Positions 62,444 to 64,000 of a stretch of 64,000 bases of DNA are shown here, one piece after another. Origin of the DNA: CAWKKW01 sp963850345. Lineage in GTDB: Bacteria > Acidobacteriota > Terriglobia > Terriglobales > Acidobacteriaceae. The stretch is taken from positions 434,001-498,000 of the forward strand of contig CAWKKW010000002.1 of NCBI GenBank assembly GCA_963850345.1. The letters are read 5' to 3'. Position 1 is the first letter of the stretch, and every line of letters starts with the position of its first letter. The notes under the pieces are model-generated. The model ran no database searches. It was not told where the DNA came from and saw only the letters and a list, made by a program, of their open reading frames with translations. Made by a program: the position numbers and the translations under genes.

Positions 62444-64000
62444 GCGACCGCTACACGCTCGCGCGCACCCAGGTGCTGGAGCGGACCTGGCCGTTCTTCC
62501 TCGACCTGAGTGTAGCCGCCACTGGGCTGGCCGCCTTCTACGCGGTGCTCTTCATCGCGCACGGATGGTTCGGCCACCCGGTACCCTCGGTCGAGATTTC
62601 TCATTCCGCACGAATGCTGCCGCTGTATGCGTTCTATTCGATCGTGCGCATCTTCGGCGCCTACCTGCTGAGCCTGTTCTTTGCAGTCGGCTACGGATAC
62701 GTGGCTGCGTACAATCCGCGCGTCGAAGCCTGGATGATCGCGGCGCTCGATATTCTTCAGTCGATTCCGGTGCTGAGTTTTCTGCCTGGTGTCATGCTCG
62801 CGATGGTGTCGCTCTTTCCCACGCGGCAGTTGGGCGTGGAACTCGGCGCGATTCTGCTCATCTTTACCGGCCAGGTGTGGAACATGGCGTTCAGCTTCTA
62901 CTCCTCGCTTAAGAGCATGCCGCGCGAGTTGCGAGAGGCGGCGGATGTGTACCGCTTCTCCGCATGGCAGCGATTCTGGCAACTCGAGCTTCCCTTCTCA
63001 GCGATCGGGCTGGTATGGAATTCGATGGTATCGGTGGCGGGCGGCTGGTTCTTCCTGACAGCGTGCGAAATGTTCGTTCTCGGGGATCGGGATTTCCGGC
63101 TCGCCGGGCTCGGCTCGTATATGCAGACGGCTGCCAGCACGGGCGATACGCGGGCGATGATCTTCGGGCTGATCACGGTCTTACTGATTATCGTGTTGAC
63201 CGATCAACTCGTCTGGCGACCGATTATCGCGTGGTCCGACAAGTTCAAGTTTGAGAATGTGGAGACCAGCGAGCGGCCACGCTCGCCGATTCTGTATGCG
63301 CTGCGGCACTCCAACCTGCTGGGAATTTTGCAGCAGCGGACACTGGCTCCGCTGAGCGAGCGCATCTATGCGGGGCTGGCGCATTCGCACGAGAAGAAGC
63401 AGAAGCGTACCGCACCACGGCGGCAGATGAAAGGACTCTCAAGGGTAGTGACCGTGGTGGTGGCGGTAACGGCCGTGGTAGGCGTGGCGATTGCTGCTTA
63501 TCATGCGCTTGAGTTGCTGCGTCTAATTCACCGGCAAGAGCTGGTGCAGTTGCTGAAGGGCGCGGGAGCGACGTTCCTGCGGGTAAACATCGCGCTGCTG
63601 ATTGCGGCGGCGTGGACGATTCCGGTTGGGGTGGCAATCGGGTTTCAGCCGCGCCTGGCGCGCATTGCGCAACCCATCGCCCAGATCGCTGCTTCGTTTC
63701 CGGCGACGGTCCTGTTCCCGATCATCATCCTCGGACTTTTTCGTCTTCACATCGGCTTCGGTGCCGGTTCGATTGCGCTGATGCTGCTTGGCACGCAGTG
63801 GTACATCCTGTTCAACGTGATTGCGGGCGCGATGGCGATTCCCTCGGATCTGCGCGAAGTCTCGAGCTTGTTTCACTTCAACCGGCTGCAGCGATGGACC
63901 ACGGTGATTCTGCCGGGGATTTTCCCTTACTTGCTCACCGGCATGGTGACGGCTTCGGGTGGGGCGTGGAACGCTTCGATCATCGCCGAGTATTTCCATC
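62440..64000 (+). CDS. ABC transporter permease with two permease domains, partial (3' end outside window)
   Basis: The frame is open from ATG 62440 to the window end (over 520 residues, no stop seen). It begins MSDRYTLARTQVLERTWPFF and holds two membrane modules. Each carries an EAA-type loop: REAADVYRFSAWQRFWQLEL in the first half and REVSSLFHFNRLQRWTTV in the second. The first module spans residues ~20-260, and the second begins near residue 330. So both transmembrane domains are fused in one chain, as in a subset of nitrate/sulfonate-type transporters. It is translationally coupled to the ATPase upstream. Confidence 0.9.
   Translation, partial: MSDRYTLARTQVLERTWPFFLDLSVAATGLAAFYAVLFIAHGWFGHPVPSVEISHSARMLPLYAFYSIVRIFGAYLLSLFFAVGYGYVAAYNPRVEAWMIAALDILQSIPVLSFLPGVMLAMVSLFPTRQLGVELGAILLIFTGQVWNMAFSFYSSLKSMPRELREAADVYRFSAWQRFWQLELPFSAIGLVWNSMVSVAGGWFFLTACEMFVLGDRDFRLAGLGSYMQTAASTGDTRAMIFGLITVLLIIVLTDQLVWRPIIAWSDKFKFENVETSERPRSPILYALRHSNLLGILQQRTLAPLSERIYAGLAHSHEKKQKRTAPRRQMKGLSRVVTVVVAVTAVVGVAIAAYHALELLRLIHRQELVQLLKGAGATFLRVNIALLIAAAWTIPVGVAIGFQPRLARIAQPIAQIAASFPATVLFPIIILGLFRLHIGFGAGSIALMLLGTQWYILFNVIAGAMAIPSDLREVSSLFHFNRLQRWTTVILPGIFPYLLTGMVTASGGAWNASIIAEYFH

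Overview
This window is a GC-rich bacterial chromosome segment, almost certainly from an Acidobacteriota soil bacterium of the class Terriglobia (Granulicella/Edaphobacter/Terriglobus-like). That assignment is by inference from protein character and gene mix: proline/alanine-rich secreted proteins, a TPR-secretin protein, YncE-like propellers, RskA-type anti-sigma factors and many MBL/M28/M20 hydrolases. There is no rRNA, tRNA, CRISPR array, insertion sequence or prophage that I can recognise. The region reads as housekeeping backbone.

Layout. 0-7 kb (+): the end of smc, an alpha/beta hydrolase, purC, cvpA, a Fis-type HTH protein, a HAD phosphatase and a TPR-secretin protein. Five of these genes carry seven single-base frameshifts between them, while the remaining 57 kb has none I am confident of. 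7-16 kb (mostly -): PaiB-like protein, an ECF sigma unit with a membrane partner, a DsbA-like protein, nadE, a lipocalin-like protein, an MlaF-like ATPase, mobA, an M20 dipeptidase and a rhodanese. 16-20 kb (+): an NtrC-type regulator, its histidine kinase and a lipoprotein in one operon. 20-23 kb (-): an isochorismatase-fold protein without the catalytic Cys, nadK and tlyA. 23-31 kb: an ECF sigma/RskA anti-sigma pair, a YncE-like lipoprotein, DUF92, YdcF-like, Sua5-like, TrmH-like and rarA. 31-37 kb (-): dsbD, a CoA-binding protein, prfB with a classical programmed +1 frameshift, and lnt. 37-46 kb: an APC permease with a long cytosolic tail, UPF0173 hydrolase, P450, radical SAM protein, methyltransferase, bactofilin, an unknown secreted protein and DUF2076. 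46-49 kb (-): mazG, a GNAT acyltransferase and an OSBS/N-succinylamino-acid racemase. 49-56.5 kb: prepilin peptidase, DinB-like, TPR protein, SET-domain protein, then dnaX-ybaB-MBL-recR. 56.5-64 kb: an M28 peptidase, a tandem aspartyl-protease protein, a stand-alone receiver, and an ABC ATPase with a two-domain permease running off the end.

Translational coupling by ATGA/GTGA overlaps is common: cvpA/HTH, kinase/lipoprotein, sigma/RskA, trmH/rarA, lnt/prfB, mazG/GNAT, dnaX/ybaB and ATPase/permease. The most testable biological points are the GNAT plus racemase pair (a possible D- to L-amino-acid salvage route), the prfB recoding site, the Cys-less isochorismatase-fold protein, the two-Asp-motif protease, the bacterial SET protein and an orphan minus-strand terminator near 1.85 kb.
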